A stretch of DNA of 64,000 nt from Candidatus Poribacteria bacterium (lineage in GTDB: Bacteria; Poribacteria; WGA-4E; WGA-3G), in contig JAJEET010000026.1 in the NCBI GenBank assembly GCA_022820835.1, positions 1 to 64,000 of the forward strand, in the 5' to 3' direction. The notes below the pieces were generated by a model that worked only from the letters and a program-made list of their open reading frames with translations, was not told the origin of the DNA and ran no database searches. The translations under genes and the position numbers were made by a program. How positions within the stretch are numbered: the first letter of the stretch is position 1; every line of letters begins with the position of its first letter. Below, one piece after another: positions 53,831-62,478 of this stretch.

Positions 53831-55009
53831 ATGAATCAACGGAAAATAAAAAGGGGGCAGCAAGCTTTGGATTCAAACTGCTTTGAATTTAGCGAGATAG
53901 ACCCGTTTAACCCCCAAAACCACGTTGAAGGACAGATCAGTTTCAGTAAAGATAGACGCTACGGCGCGCTACAGATAAAAAAGATCAATGGTGAGCCTAT
54001 TGATCAGCCTTTAATCCTCGGCACGCCGAAAATTGCTTACCCTTTTGGATTAGGACATAATTACCGGTTTCCGAGTGCAGAGCGGATTTACCGTTTCCGC
54101 AAATACGACGGCACCAACATTTTTATGTACCGCTACGCATATAACGGACTAAAATACATCACATTTAAGGTGCGCTTGTTTCCGTTTTTGCGAGGTCGCT
54201 ATATAACAATGTGGCAGCATATCCGCCGAAAATACCCACAGATTACAGAACTGTTCAAATTGAATCCCGATGTTACAGGTTTCAGTTTTGAACTCTATGG
54301 GTCGGATAACCCGCATACGATTCAATACGAAGATGTCAAGTTGGATATTGTGTTATTGTTCGGACTGCGCGGGCGGCAGGGACAAATCGTGCTGAATACC
54401 GAACTTGAGGCAGGCGACATCCCGAAAGCAGAACACCTCGGCACCGTTGAGAAAGACTATGTATGGCACTACGAGCAGGAACAACAAGACCTTGATAGGC
54501 GATTGGAGTTCATCGGCTTGAATGAGAACCAAGCCCCCATATTTAAAGGTGAGGAAGGCAGCATCTGGTATGTGAAAACAAAGGGGACGCATGAAATCCG
54601 GCCGTATAAGTGCAAACCGCATCGAATTGAACAAGTGCATTGGACACAAGGACTGACGCAGCTGAGTGCGACTGTAATTTGGGCTACTATTCTGAAGGCT
54701 TTTGAAAATTGGGAAAATCCCGAACTTGACGAGATTATTGCGATATTAAACGAAGATTACCCCATCCATCAAATCATGATCTCAATGGAACAGATCAAAC
54801 AGATGTTTAAGACTGCTAAAAATACTGCGGACACCGAAAGGGAAATTTGGGAACTCATGGTAATGCATGCCTTCGATGGTAACACCGACACAGCAACAGT
54901 ATTCCACAAAATCGCAAACCGATTTGATCAGGACAAGAGACTCGTCTATAAAGCGATTAAGAACGTCCAAAAAATGATGAAGATCGAAATGAACGAATAT
55001 GCGTCGTAA
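53831..55009 (+). CDS. Putative ATP-dependent RNA ligase / covalent nucleotidyltransferase
   Basis: This 392-residue protein is not annotated by name in any obvious way, but it has the ordered motifs of the ligase/capping superfamily. K91-Y-D-G in YRFRKYDGTNIF is motif I (the lysine that takes AMP). FELYGSDNPH (about 153-162) resembles motif III of RNA ligases (E-L-Y/V-G). GEEGSIWYV (about 240-248) matches motif IV and IRPYKCKP (about 256-263) matches motif V (KxK). The rest, from about 270, is helical and unlike known ligase C-termini. RNA repair or tagging is a plausible role. It overlaps the next gene (a PotB-type permease) by 11 bases. GGAGG precedes the ATG. Confidence 0.65.
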   Translation: MNQRKIKRGQQALDSNCFEFSEIDPFNPQNHVEGQISFSKDRRYGALQIKKINGEPIDQPLILGTPKIAYPFGLGHNYRFPSAERIYRFRKYDGTNIFMYRYAYNGLKYITFKVRLFPFLRGRYITMWQHIRRKYPQITELFKLNPDVTGFSFELYGSDNPHTIQYEDVKLDIVLLFGLRGRQGQIVLNTELEAGDIPKAEHLGTVEKDYVWHYEQEQQDLDRRLEFIGLNENQAPIFKGEEGSIWYVKTKGTHEIRPYKCKPHRIEQVHWTQGLTQLSATVIWATILKAFENWENPELDEIIAILNEDYPIHQIMISMEQIKQMFKTAKNTADTEREIWELMVMHAFDGNTDTATVFHKIANRFDQDKRLVYKAIKNVQKMMKIEMNEYAS

Positions 55010-55850
55010 TTATCAACTCTTTGTTCTCCTCTTTCCGATTGTTTTTTGGCTGGTCTGTTTCTTTCTGCTGCCGTTGCTCTCGGTGTTTATCTATAGCTTC
55101 TTAGAACGCGGAACTTACGGCGGCGTACGCTGGATCTTCACAACGGAAAATTATGGACGCTTGTTTGATGGACTCTATCTCGGTATCCTCTGGCGTTCAG
55201 TGTCTACTGCATTGGTCTGTACAGCCGTCTGTCTGCTGCTCGGCTACCCCTTCGCTTACTACCTCGCACGCTACAGACCGAAACACCGAAATATTTTACT
55301 GCTGCTCGTCGTCGTACCGTTCTGGACGAACTTCCTCATCCGGACGTATGCGTGGATACTCATCTTACGCACTGAAGGTTTACTGAACAGTCTCTTAGGA
55401 TCCGTGTTCCCGAACTGGAGTCCGTTAGAGTTACTGAACACACCACTCGCGGTGCAGATAGGTCTCGTCTACGGCTACCTTCCGTTTATGATACTCCCAC
55501 TCTATGCCGCATTGGAACAATTGGATATGTCGCTGTTGGAAGCGGCACAGGATTTAGGAGCGTCGCCACGCCGTGCGTTTTGGCACGTGACAGTGCCGCT
55601 CAGTCTTCCCGGTATTCTCGCGGGATCCATGCTGGTTTTTATTCCGACGGTGGGTGCGTTTCTGACACCAGACCTGCTCGGTGGCGGGAAGGTGAGTTAT
55701 ATCGGCAATGTGATAGAACGGCAGTTCAAGACTGCACGGGATTGGCCCTTCGGCTCTGCGCTCTCGTTTATGCTGATGGGTATAGTACTCGTCGGGACTA
55801 TCCTGTATTTTCGTGCTTTACAAGGGCGTGAAGATTCACAGGCACCCTAA
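54999..55850 (+). CDS. PotB-type ABC transporter permease (spermidine/putrescine class)
   Basis: This 283-residue protein has six membrane segments and the EAA loop LLEAAQDLGASPRRAFWHVTVPLSLPGILAG, as in PotB/PotH permeases. The early segment PLLSVFIYSFLERGTYGGVRWIFTTENYGRLFDGLY is typical. It pairs with the PotC-type permease downstream, after a 141-base gap filled by two repeats. No PotA ATPase or PotD binding protein is adjacent; an ABC-2-type ATPase at 57984 is of another class. It starts within the last codons of the putative RNA-ligase gene, probably by chance. Confidence 0.92.
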   Translation: MRRNYQLFVLLFPIVFWLVCFFLLPLLSVFIYSFLERGTYGGVRWIFTTENYGRLFDGLYLGILWRSVSTALVCTAVCLLLGYPFAYYLARYRPKHRNILLLLVVVPFWTNFLIRTYAWILILRTEGLLNSLLGSVFPNWSPLELLNTPLAVQIGLVYGYLPFMILPLYAALEQLDMSLLEAAQDLGASPRRAFWHVTVPLSLPGILAGSMLVFIPTVGAFLTPDLLGGGKVSYIGNVIERQFKTARDWPFGSALSFMLMGIVLVGTILYFRALQGREDSQAP

Positions 55851-55851
55851 G

Positions 55852-55951
55852 TTATTAGGCGAGGTTACAAACATCGCCTACAGAGGGCTGACCTACAAAA
55901 AATCAGTGTGGTTATAGGCGAGGTTACAAACCTCTCCTACAGAGGGCTGAC
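55852..55951. repeat. Two direct copies of a GGCGAGGTTACAAAC palindrome unit
   Basis: TTAGGCGAGGTTACAAACAT continued by CGCCTACAGAGGGCTGAC (55855-55892) and TATAGGCGAGGTTACAAACC continued by TCTCCTACAGAGGGCTGAC (55913-55951) are two near-identical units. Each contains a nine-base imperfect hairpin. They separate the PotB- and PotC-type genes. Confidence 0.8.
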
Positions 55952-55991
55952 TCAGACAACCTGACAACTTCCATTAGGGCAAAATTAAAAA

Positions 55992-56777
55992 ATGAAACGG
56001 ATTCTTGAAGCCAATTTAGGGTTGGTATTTTTCTTTCTCTACGTTCCGATTTTAGCCGTTGTGGTGTTCTCGTTCAACAGTGGTGAGCAGATCTCTGTTT
56101 GGGAAGGCTTCACGTTGGGTTGGTATGCAAAACTTTTTGAGGATGCGGCGTTGTGGCGTGCTTGCCGAAATAGTCTGATCGTGGCAGGGGTTGCGACGGC
56201 TGTCTCTACATTTATCGGAACGACGGCTGCGTTGGCGATAGAACGGTATCGGTTCCGTCTCCGAACAGTGCTCACCCGCTGCCTCTACCTACCGATTATT
56301 ATCCCAGACATCGTGCTGGCGATTGCGTTGTTAACCTTCTATGTGCAAACGCCTATCCCGCTCGGGTTGGCTTCCGTGATTATCGCGCACTGTGTTTTCA
56401 ATGTGGCGTATGTCACGATTGTCGTCCGTGCGCGTTTACAAGGCTACGATAGCACTTTAGAAGAAGCCGCCCGAGACCTCGGTGCTAACGAATGGCAGAC
56501 CTTTTGGCGGATAACCTTTCCGTTGATCGCTCCCGGAATTATTGGCGGTGCCTTGCTCGCTTTCACGCTCTCTATAGACGATTTCGTGGTCACATTCTTC
56601 ACTGCCGGTGTCGGTTATACGACGCTCTCTGTTCATATCTATTCGCAGCTGAAATTCGGGATCACACCGAAACTCAACGCCATCTCAACGATGTTGTTAG
56701 CGAATTCTATTGTGTTTATTCTGCTGTTTCTGTGGTTCCAAGGGGGTGCTACCGACTCACGAAGGGGGGATGCATGA
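55992..56777 (+). CDS. PotC-type ABC transporter permease
   Basis: This 261-residue protein opens KRILEANLGLVFFFLYVPILAVVVFSFN and has the EAA loop TLEEAARDLGANEWQTFWRITFPLIAPGIIGG, as in PotC. Six membrane segments are visible. It partners the PotB-type permease to import polyamines or related cations. An ATPase and binding protein are missing nearby. The short tail (GATDSRRGDA) is normal. Confidence 0.92.
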   Translation: MKRILEANLGLVFFFLYVPILAVVVFSFNSGEQISVWEGFTLGWYAKLFEDAALWRACRNSLIVAGVATAVSTFIGTTAALAIERYRFRLRTVLTRCLYLPIIIPDIVLAIALLTFYVQTPIPLGLASVIIAHCVFNVAYVTIVVRARLQGYDSTLEEAARDLGANEWQTFWRITFPLIAPGIIGGALLAFTLSIDDFVVTFFTAGVGYTTLSVHIYSQLKFGITPKLNAISTMLLANSIVFILLFLWFQGGATDSRRGDA

Positions 56778-56817
56778 TTGTCGGCGTCCGAAAAGTTTCG
56801 CAAATTTGGATGGGTTG

Positions 56818-56826
56818 TGCTATAAT
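56818..56826 (+). promoter_or_regulatory. Extended -10 promoter for alr
   Basis: TGCTATAAT gives a perfect -10 with the TGn extension, about 32 bases before the alr ATG. No good -35 is seen. Confidence 0.6.
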
Positions 56827-56857
56827 GTTCTTATCGGTAAAACACGGATAAAAAGAC

Positions 56858-57967
56858 ATGGATAACTACCGAACGCACGTAGAAATTGATCTCGGTGCAA
56901 TCCGACGGAACGCCGAGACGATCAAAGCGTCCACCCGAAAACGTTTGATCGCTGTCGTGAAAGCGAATGCTTATGGACACGGCGTGGTCCCTGTAACAAA
57001 AGCGTTACAAGGCATCGCGGATATGTTCGCTGTTGCAACGGTTGAAGAAGGTGTAGAACTCCGTCAGGCAGGTGTTCAGGAGCCGATCCTCGTGCTTTTT
57101 AGTTCGCTGCCTGAACAGGCATCGCTTATCGTTGAACCCGGATTAGTGCCAACGATAAGCGATTGGAAATTTGCGAATCGACTGAACGCTATCGCATCAG
57201 ACAAGATAAGTGCTCATGTCAATGTCAACACAGGCATGAACCGGTACGGTGTTCACTGGACAGAGGCAGCGCAGTTTCTAAACAGACTCAAAACGTTGGA
57301 TCGGCTCGCAGTAAAAGGGTTATTCACACATCTTGCGACAGCAGACGAAACGGATAAAAGTTACGTTTTCGTTCAAATAGAACGGTTTGCGTCCGTACTT
57401 GAAGAACTCCGTAATGGCGGCGAGTTGGTTCACGCGGCAAACAGTGCGGCGACACTCGCGGTACCGGAATCGCATTTCGATGCGGTCCGTCCTGGATTGG
57501 TACTCTACGGTGTCTATCCAGTAGCCGAAAGACCGATTAAATTAGAACCGGCACTTACGTGGAAAGCACGCATCGGCTGGGTCGGGTCTCTTTCGGAAGG
57601 TGAAGGCGTGAGCTACGGACTGACCTACAAGGCACCGCATCAAACCCGTGTCGCGATGGTGCAGATTGGCTACGGCGACGGCTATCCGCGTGCGCTTTCT
57701 AATGCCGGTGAGGTGTTAATCGGTGGTGCGCGCCGTCCGATTGTCGGAAGAGTTTGCATGGATGTGAGTATTGTCCGTTTGGAATCGATGGATAATGTAT
57801 CTGTCGGCGATGAGGTCGTATTGATCGGCAAACAGAAGGATTCAGAAATCACGGTTGATGCGTTTGCACACCGCGCTGGCACCATCTCTTATGAAATCCT
57901 TACACAAATAGGGACACGCGTGCCGAGAATTTTCAAACATGCGTACTCCAATCGCAAAACTCGATGA
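56858..57967 (+). CDS. alr: Alanine racemase
   Basis: This 369-residue PLP enzyme makes D-alanine for peptidoglycan. RLIAVVKANAYGHGVVPV carries the PLP lysine (K35), and ALTWKARIGWVGSLSEGEGVSYGLTYKAPHQTRVAMVQIGYGDGYPR carries the catalytic tyrosine and active-site loop. GRVCMDVSIV is also conserved. It has its own extended -10 promoter and is followed after 16 bases by an ABC ATPase. The length is normal. Confidence 0.96.
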   Translation: MDNYRTHVEIDLGAIRRNAETIKASTRKRLIAVVKANAYGHGVVPVTKALQGIADMFAVATVEEGVELRQAGVQEPILVLFSSLPEQASLIVEPGLVPTISDWKFANRLNAIASDKISAHVNVNTGMNRYGVHWTEAAQFLNRLKTLDRLAVKGLFTHLATADETDKSYVFVQIERFASVLEELRNGGELVHAANSAATLAVPESHFDAVRPGLVLYGVYPVAERPIKLEPALTWKARIGWVGSLSEGEGVSYGLTYKAPHQTRVAMVQIGYGDGYPRALSNAGEVLIGGARRPIVGRVCMDVSIVRLESMDNVSVGDEVVLIGKQKDSEITVDAFAHRAGTISYEILTQIGTRVPRIFKHAYSNRKTR

Positions 57968-57983
57968 GGTGTTATAGTCAAAG

Positions 57984-58904
57984 ATGCTAATAGAACTCAA
58001 AAACGTATCACTCTTTTACGGTGCGAACGCTGCATTAGATAACCTTTCAATCGAAGTGCAAGGCGGCGCGGTCGGTCTGCTCGGACCGAACGGTGCCGGG
58101 AAAAGCACTTTACTCAAGACACTCCTCGGTTTTGTCGAACCCAGTCAAGGCACAGCCACTGTATTTGGTTTAGATGTGAAGACAGACCCGTTGGAAATCC
58201 GAAGGCAGGTCGGGTACATGCCGGAAGATGAATGTTTAATACCTGGTATGAACGCGATCCAACTCGTCTCTTATGCGGGGGAACTTTGTGGGATGCCGAG
58301 CCGGGACGCTATGCAACGCGCACACGAAGTCCTCTATTACGTCGGACTGGATGAAGAGCGATACCGACCTATAGATGGATACTCGGTGGGAATGAAACAG
58401 CGAGTGAAGTTGGCGCAAGCACTAATACACGATCCCAAATTGCTGCTCCTTGATGAACCGACAAACGGAATGGATACAAGCGGTAGGAATGAGATGCTTG
58501 AACTCGTCAAAGACATCGCGATTGACAAAGGCATCAACGTGATTTTATCCTCACATTTGCTCCCAGATGTAGAGTTCGCATGCAGTGAGATCATCGCCTT
58601 GTCGCACGGCAGCGTCGTCATCCAAGGACAGATAGATACCCTGAAAAAAGACAGGGGCCAAGCGTTTGATTTGCGGGTTGTCGGTGACAACGAGGCGTAC
58701 ATCGCCGCTTTAGAACGTCACAACTATCGGACTGAAGTACGTCCCGATAAACATCTTCGGGTTACGTCTGGCAGTCAGGAACAAACAGATACAAAGTTCT
58801 TTTTTCAACTCGCTTACGATACCGGCGTACAACTCCGGCAGATGCGTGAAGTGAGACACTCGTTAGAGGATGTTTTCGCTGAAGTCATGAGTGTGGATGC
58901 CTAA
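57984..58904 (+). CDS. ABC transporter ATP-binding protein (ABC-2 type)
   Basis: This 306-residue ATPase has Walker A (GLLGPNGAGKSTLLKTLLG), a signature written YSVGMKQRVKLAQALIHDPK and Walker B LLLLDEPTNGMD, with the D-loop next. The C-terminal DUF4162-like segment (residues 215-300) is usual for CcmA/NatA-type exporters. No permease gene follows. The membrane protein at 23253 is far away. It may belong to an exporter whose permease is elsewhere. Confidence 0.93.
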   Translation: MLIELKNVSLFYGANAALDNLSIEVQGGAVGLLGPNGAGKSTLLKTLLGFVEPSQGTATVFGLDVKTDPLEIRRQVGYMPEDECLIPGMNAIQLVSYAGELCGMPSRDAMQRAHEVLYYVGLDEERYRPIDGYSVGMKQRVKLAQALIHDPKLLLLDEPTNGMDTSGRNEMLELVKDIAIDKGINVILSSHLLPDVEFACSEIIALSHGSVVIQGQIDTLKKDRGQAFDLRVVGDNEAYIAALERHNYRTEVRPDKHLRVTSGSQEQTDTKFFFQLAYDTGVQLRQMREVRHSLEDVFAEVMSVDA

Positions 58905-58979
58905 TGGTGTCAGATACCAGCACCCGATCACTTTTTCGTGCTTGGTTTTAACCGATCTAAACCGACGGAGGGAACTTGC

Positions 58980-60308
58980 ATGGCAGGTAATAATGGTATT
59001 ATTCAGATTGGGGTTGCGGAAGTCGATATTACGCCGGATTACCCGATTCGGCTCAGTGGTTATGGAAGCCGCCGGACGGAATCCGACGGTATTATCCAGC
59101 GGATATGGGCAAAAGCGCTCGCGATCGGCAGCGACGCAGATGGCCCCGTTGTCCTTGTGACGGTCGAAAACTGCGGTTTGCCGGACGAGTTGACAGAAGA
59201 AATATCGCACCGCATCAGAGAAAAAACTGGCATTTCGCGTGCAAATTTCGTGGCGTGTTTCTCGCATACACACAGTGCGCCGTGTCTCACAAACGCTGCA
59301 CCGTTCCTGTTTAGCTCAGATATACCGTCCGCCCAACAGGAGACAATAGACCGATACACGCGTCAATTTAAAGACTGGATGGAAGCCGTCGCGCTGGAGG
59401 CACTCGCAAATCGCGAACCATCGAGGTTAGCATGGAGCATTGGTGAACTCGATTTCGCCAAAAATCGGAGGACAGAAGGGGGGCCCGTAGACCACTCACT
59501 GCCGTGTGTACAGGTCAGAAATTTAGACGGACATTTGCGTGCTGTCTGGGCAAGTTATGCCTGTCACTGTACAACATTGGCAGGTACGGATAACCATATC
59601 TGTGGGGACTGGGCAGGCTACGCCCAAGAAGCGATCCAAAACGCACTTCCTGATGTAACGGCTTTAATCACTATCGGATGTGGTGCCGATGCCAATCCTG
59701 AATCTCGGATGATGCCGATGCCTGATGGACAAGAGGAGGTTTTCAATACCCGTCTGGCGTATGCGAAAGCACACGGTGAGGCACTTTCAGAAGAAATCCA
59801 GCGTCTGCTGGTAAACGATACAACGCCGCTTTTAAATGTTCCAACAGGTGCGTTTGAACGGGTTAATCTACCGTTTGATACGCTACCAACGCGTGAGGAG
59901 TGGGAGGCACGTGTCGCTGAAGGCGGTTCCCAAGCCTATCACGCTGGCAAACATCTTGAAACCCTGCAGCGCGGAGAGGCGATACAAACGGAACTCTCCT
60001 ATCCCGTACAGACGTGGACGTTCGGTGATGAATTAGCGGTGGTTTTCCTTGCGAGTGAGGTCGTTGTTGATTACTCGCTGCGTCTGAAGCGAGAATTAGA
60101 TGTAGAACGGTTGTGGGTAGGTGCTTATGCAAACGCGTTTCCAGGCTATATTCCGTCCGAACGCGTGTTAGCGGAGGGTGGCTATGAAGGTGGCGGTGCG
60201 ATGCTCTATTTCGGACCACCGACTCGGTTCGCGCCGGGTGTCGAGCAATTGGTGATTGACACAGTGCATCGATTGGTGCCGGACGAATTTTTAGCAGAAT
60301 CGCAGTAA
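58980..60308 (+). CDS. Neutral/alkaline ceramidase N-terminal-domain-like protein
   Basis: The protein (442 residues from the ATG at 58980, GGAGGG upstream) opens IIQIGVAEVDITPDYPIRLSGYGSR, the neutral ceramidase opening. It continues FVACFSHTHSAPCL with the zinc-site HxH, SYACHCTTLAGTDNHICGDWAGYAQEAIQ and ALITIGCGADANPESR, then VVFLASEVVVDYSLRLKRELD. These are the metal and oxyanion motifs of the ceramidase family. No signal peptide is seen, so it may be cytoplasmic and may act on other amides. It is 75 bases after the ABC ATPase. Confidence 0.87.
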   Translation: MAGNNGIIQIGVAEVDITPDYPIRLSGYGSRRTESDGIIQRIWAKALAIGSDADGPVVLVTVENCGLPDELTEEISHRIREKTGISRANFVACFSHTHSAPCLTNAAPFLFSSDIPSAQQETIDRYTRQFKDWMEAVALEALANREPSRLAWSIGELDFAKNRRTEGGPVDHSLPCVQVRNLDGHLRAVWASYACHCTTLAGTDNHICGDWAGYAQEAIQNALPDVTALITIGCGADANPESRMMPMPDGQEEVFNTRLAYAKAHGEALSEEIQRLLVNDTTPLLNVPTGAFERVNLPFDTLPTREEWEARVAEGGSQAYHAGKHLETLQRGEAIQTELSYPVQTWTFGDELAVVFLASEVVVDYSLRLKRELDVERLWVGAYANAFPGYIPSERVLAEGGYEGGGAMLYFGPPTRFAPGVEQLVIDTVHRLVPDEFLAESQ

Positions 60309-60318
60309 ATGACGTTTT

Positions 60319-60951
60319 TCATAGCAGTGTCAATTTTGGCACTGCTATCTCTATGAACGTTCGCGTCCCCGTTCCTACGATCCAACCGACGCTTCCTACA
60401 ATAATAGCAAATGCAACAAAAGCAAGGGCATGCCTGAAAGTGCGGGATTCAGTGGCTTCTTCACTGAGTTGACTGCTGACACGATCGTTTTCCAAATATA
60501 AAATAGGGACAAAAACAATTACGAAAAATACTAAAGGTGTGATCAACTTGTATGTTATTATTCCACCGATCCAAGCGAAGAATACAGGAAGCATAGCGAG
60601 TCCAGCTAACCCAATGCCTCCGATATAACAGAGAATACAGAAGTGTCCATCGCTGAGTTGGTTGGTTAAACGCCTATTTTCCACATACAGTGCAGGAACA
60701 GTAATAGCCAGCACTGCGGATAGGATTATCGTCAATCCGAACTGCCACTCCATGAAAGTTCTACCAGCATAAAACGCCAGATAATACGCGAAGAACCCGA
60801 TAACAGTGAGCAAAGCACGCTCTAAAGTCGGCAGGCTCCACGGTTTCTGAGTTTCGGTTACAACGCCCTCAGCAGTACCGAGTGTATCTGTCTGATCAGA
60901 ATTTATAGGATCCTGTGTGTGGTTCGTAGGGTTATCAAGCATTTTGATCAT
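60319..60951 (-). CDS. Membrane protein with an internal duplication, function unknown
   Basis: This 210-residue protein has a polar N-terminus (about 40 residues) and six hydrophobic segments. The segments VPALYVENRRLTNQLSD (85-101) and VPILYLENDRVSSQLSE (149-164) are clear internal copies, and AGRTFMEW (62-69) resembles TGTRTFIEI (194-202). The protein therefore looks like two to three copies of a hairpin unit. No family was recognised. It is downstream of the NTF2-like pseudogene on the same strand. Confidence 0.65.
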   Translation of the reverse strand: MIKMLDNPTNHTQDPINSDQTDTLGTAEGVVTETQKPWSLPTLERALLTVIGFFAYYLAFYAGRTFMEWQFGLTIILSAVLAITVPALYVENRRLTNQLSDGHFCILCYIGGIGLAGLAMLPVFFAWIGGIITYKLITPLVFFVIVFVPILYLENDRVSSQLSEEATESRTFRHALAFVAFAIIVGSVGWIVGTGTRTFIEIAVPKLTLL

Positions 60952-60981
60952 TTTCCATTATTTTCTTAGACCCTCAAACTA

Positions 60982-61443
60982 TTATTCAATAAAGTTTGTT
61001 TCAAGGATCGCCATGCTCCAAAGTTTCCATTTGCCATCTTCTTTTTTAAAAATGTGAAATGTATCAAGGATGTTATCACTAAACTCCGGTCCAGCAACCT
61101 TCTCCGTGGAAAACTCCAACCTGGCGATCGCGTACGGGTCATCCTGTCCAATATAGCGGAATAGTCACATCTGATATTTTAGGTCATAAGTTTCGGATAG
61201 AGAAATAAGAATTTCCTTGGTGTTTGAATAGGTGGGAGATTGCGTATGCATTGTATCCAATACTGCCTCAATATCCTCAGCCTCAGTTGCTCTCAGATTT
61301 TCTATTGTTAACGCCTTGATTTCTGCCGCTACATCCTCGTCGGTCTCTGCTGCAACATTCTCGCTTTTAGGAGAGAGTACCACCCAACAGAAAGAAAAAA
61401 TTAGTGTAATTGATATAGTGGTGTAAACCATTTTCATAATCAT
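60982..61443 (-). pseudogene. Secreted NTF2-like (SnoaL/DUF4440) protein interrupted by an in-frame TGA
   Basis: The track gives two short ORFs. The first (61165-61443) has a signal peptide and the start of an NTF2-like fold (DEDVAAEIKALTIENLRATEAEDIEAVLDTMHTQSPTY). The frame hits TGA at 61165-61167, then continues without another stop in the same frame as LFRYIGQDDPYAIARLEFSTEKVAGPEFSDNILDTFHIFKKEDGKWKLWSMAILETNFIE and ends TAA at 60982. One nonsense codon therefore splits an otherwise intact gene. No selenocysteine signal is evident. It could be a recent mutation or a sequence error. Confidence 0.65.
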
Positions 61444-61491
61444 CTACGCCTCCAATCTTAGTCGGACTTATTCATGAACCTCTGCATAATG

Positions 61492-61514
61492 CAGGCAGGG
61501 TTTCACCCCGCCTG
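61492..61514. repeat. Dispersed palindrome, CAGGCAGGG type
   Basis: CAGGCAGGG, loop TTTCA and CCCCGCCTG form an imperfect hairpin between dapA and the NTF2-like gene. The upstream GGACTTATTCA resembles the ends of the elements at 15874 and 63341, so this may be another member. Confidence 0.6.
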
Positions 61515-61548
61515 TATTCTAATACTCTATTTTAGGAAGGTAATTGAA

Positions 61549-62424
61549 TTAAATTAATCCAGATTCTGAAACGATATTGCGTAGGGTATCAAGGTTCGCA
61601 GGGGCCATCGGTGCGAGAGGTAAGCGCAATTTGCCGTTGAGTTTGCCCATGAGTTGGAGTGCGGTTTTTGCTGGAATTGGATTCGTTTCGATAAAGAGGT
61701 TCACCGCCAGTGGTAACGTTTTATAATGGAGTTTACGTGCAAGTTCAAAGTTCCCTGCATGGAAAGCGTTGCACATCTCCGCGACATCCGTCGGCGAGAC
61801 GTTCGCGACGACCGAGATAACGCCTTTACCACCGACAGCGAGGATCGGCAGCGTGTTAACATCATCACCAGAAAGGACAACGAAATCGTCCGGACAGAGA
61901 CTGACGACTTCACTGGCGCGTTTGAGTTCACCCGTCGCTTCCTTGAGTGCGACGATGTTTGGGTGTTCGGCAAGCCGCGCAATCGTCGGTGACAGGATGT
62001 CCGTACCGCAACGTCCCGGAACGTTATAAACAACGATCGGGATGTCCACAGTATCAGCGATTTTCATGTAGTGCGCGTACAGTCCGTCTTGAGTCGGTTT
62101 ATTGTAGTAAGGCGTAACGATCAGTGCAGCGTCAGCACCGGCGGCTTTGGCGTGCTGCGTTGCACGCAACGTCCGCGTTGTTGAGTTGGAACCCGTACCC
62201 GCAATAACTGGCACCTTTCCATTGACAGTCTCAACCGTAATTTCTATGACGCTATCGTGTTCAGCCTCGGACAGCGCGGGCGATTCGCCGGTTGTGCCAC
62301 ACGGGACGATGCCGTGCGTGCCGCCGTCAAGCTGAAATTGAATCAGTTCCTTGAGTTTCGCTTCGTCAAGCGATTCATCGTCCTTAAACGGTGTGACAAG
62401 TGCTACATAAGAACCTTGAAACAT
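61549..62424 (-). CDS. dapA: 4-hydroxy-tetrahydrodipicolinate synthase
   Basis: This 291-residue TIM-barrel enzyme condenses pyruvate and aspartate semialdehyde in the lysine/DAP pathway. The ATG at 62424 has GGAGG five bases upstream; the track start at 62436 is less likely. PCGTTGESPALSEAEH is the pyruvate-site loop. IVVYNVPGRCGTDI has Y133 and NIVALKEATG has the Schiff-base K161. It is downstream of dapF, with 54 bases between. Confidence 0.95.
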   Translation of the reverse strand: MFQGSYVALVTPFKDDESLDEAKLKELIQFQLDGGTHGIVPCGTTGESPALSEAEHDSVIEITVETVNGKVPVIAGTGSNSTTRTLRATQHAKAAGADAALIVTPYYNKPTQDGLYAHYMKIADTVDIPIVVYNVPGRCGTDILSPTIARLAEHPNIVALKEATGELKRASEVVSLCPDDFVVLSGDDVNTLPILAVGGKGVISVVANVSPTDVAEMCNAFHAGNFELARKLHYKTLPLAVNLFIETNPIPAKTALQLMGKLNGKLRLPLAPMAPANLDTLRNIVSESGLI

Positions 62425-62445
62425 GTAAGCCTCCATGATAACTGT

Positions 62446-62470
62446 GGAAACCCAACGGCGTGGGTTTTCC
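62446..62470. other. Hairpin between dapF and dapA
   Basis: GGAAACCCA and TGGGTTTTCC form a stem with one bulged base in the short gap between the two genes, just upstream of the dapA ribosome site. It could affect dapA translation. Confidence 0.45.
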
Positions 62471-62478
62471 TGTTCCTT

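Noticed and set aside
52991-55009. Uma2 plus RNA ligase as a proven defence module
   Set aside because: Only adjacency supports it; the Uma2 gene is damaged, there is a 154-base repeat-filled gap and Uma2 genes are common next to unrelated genes.
60321-60348. Hairpin ATAGCAGTG/CACTGCTAT as a terminator for the ceramidase-like gene
   Set aside because: The stem is good, but it lies inside the last codons of the converging gene and has no T run after it on either strand.
61165-61167. Possible selenocysteine or changed genetic code at TGA
   Set aside because: No obvious SECIS-like hairpin follows and many other genes in the window end normally in TGA.
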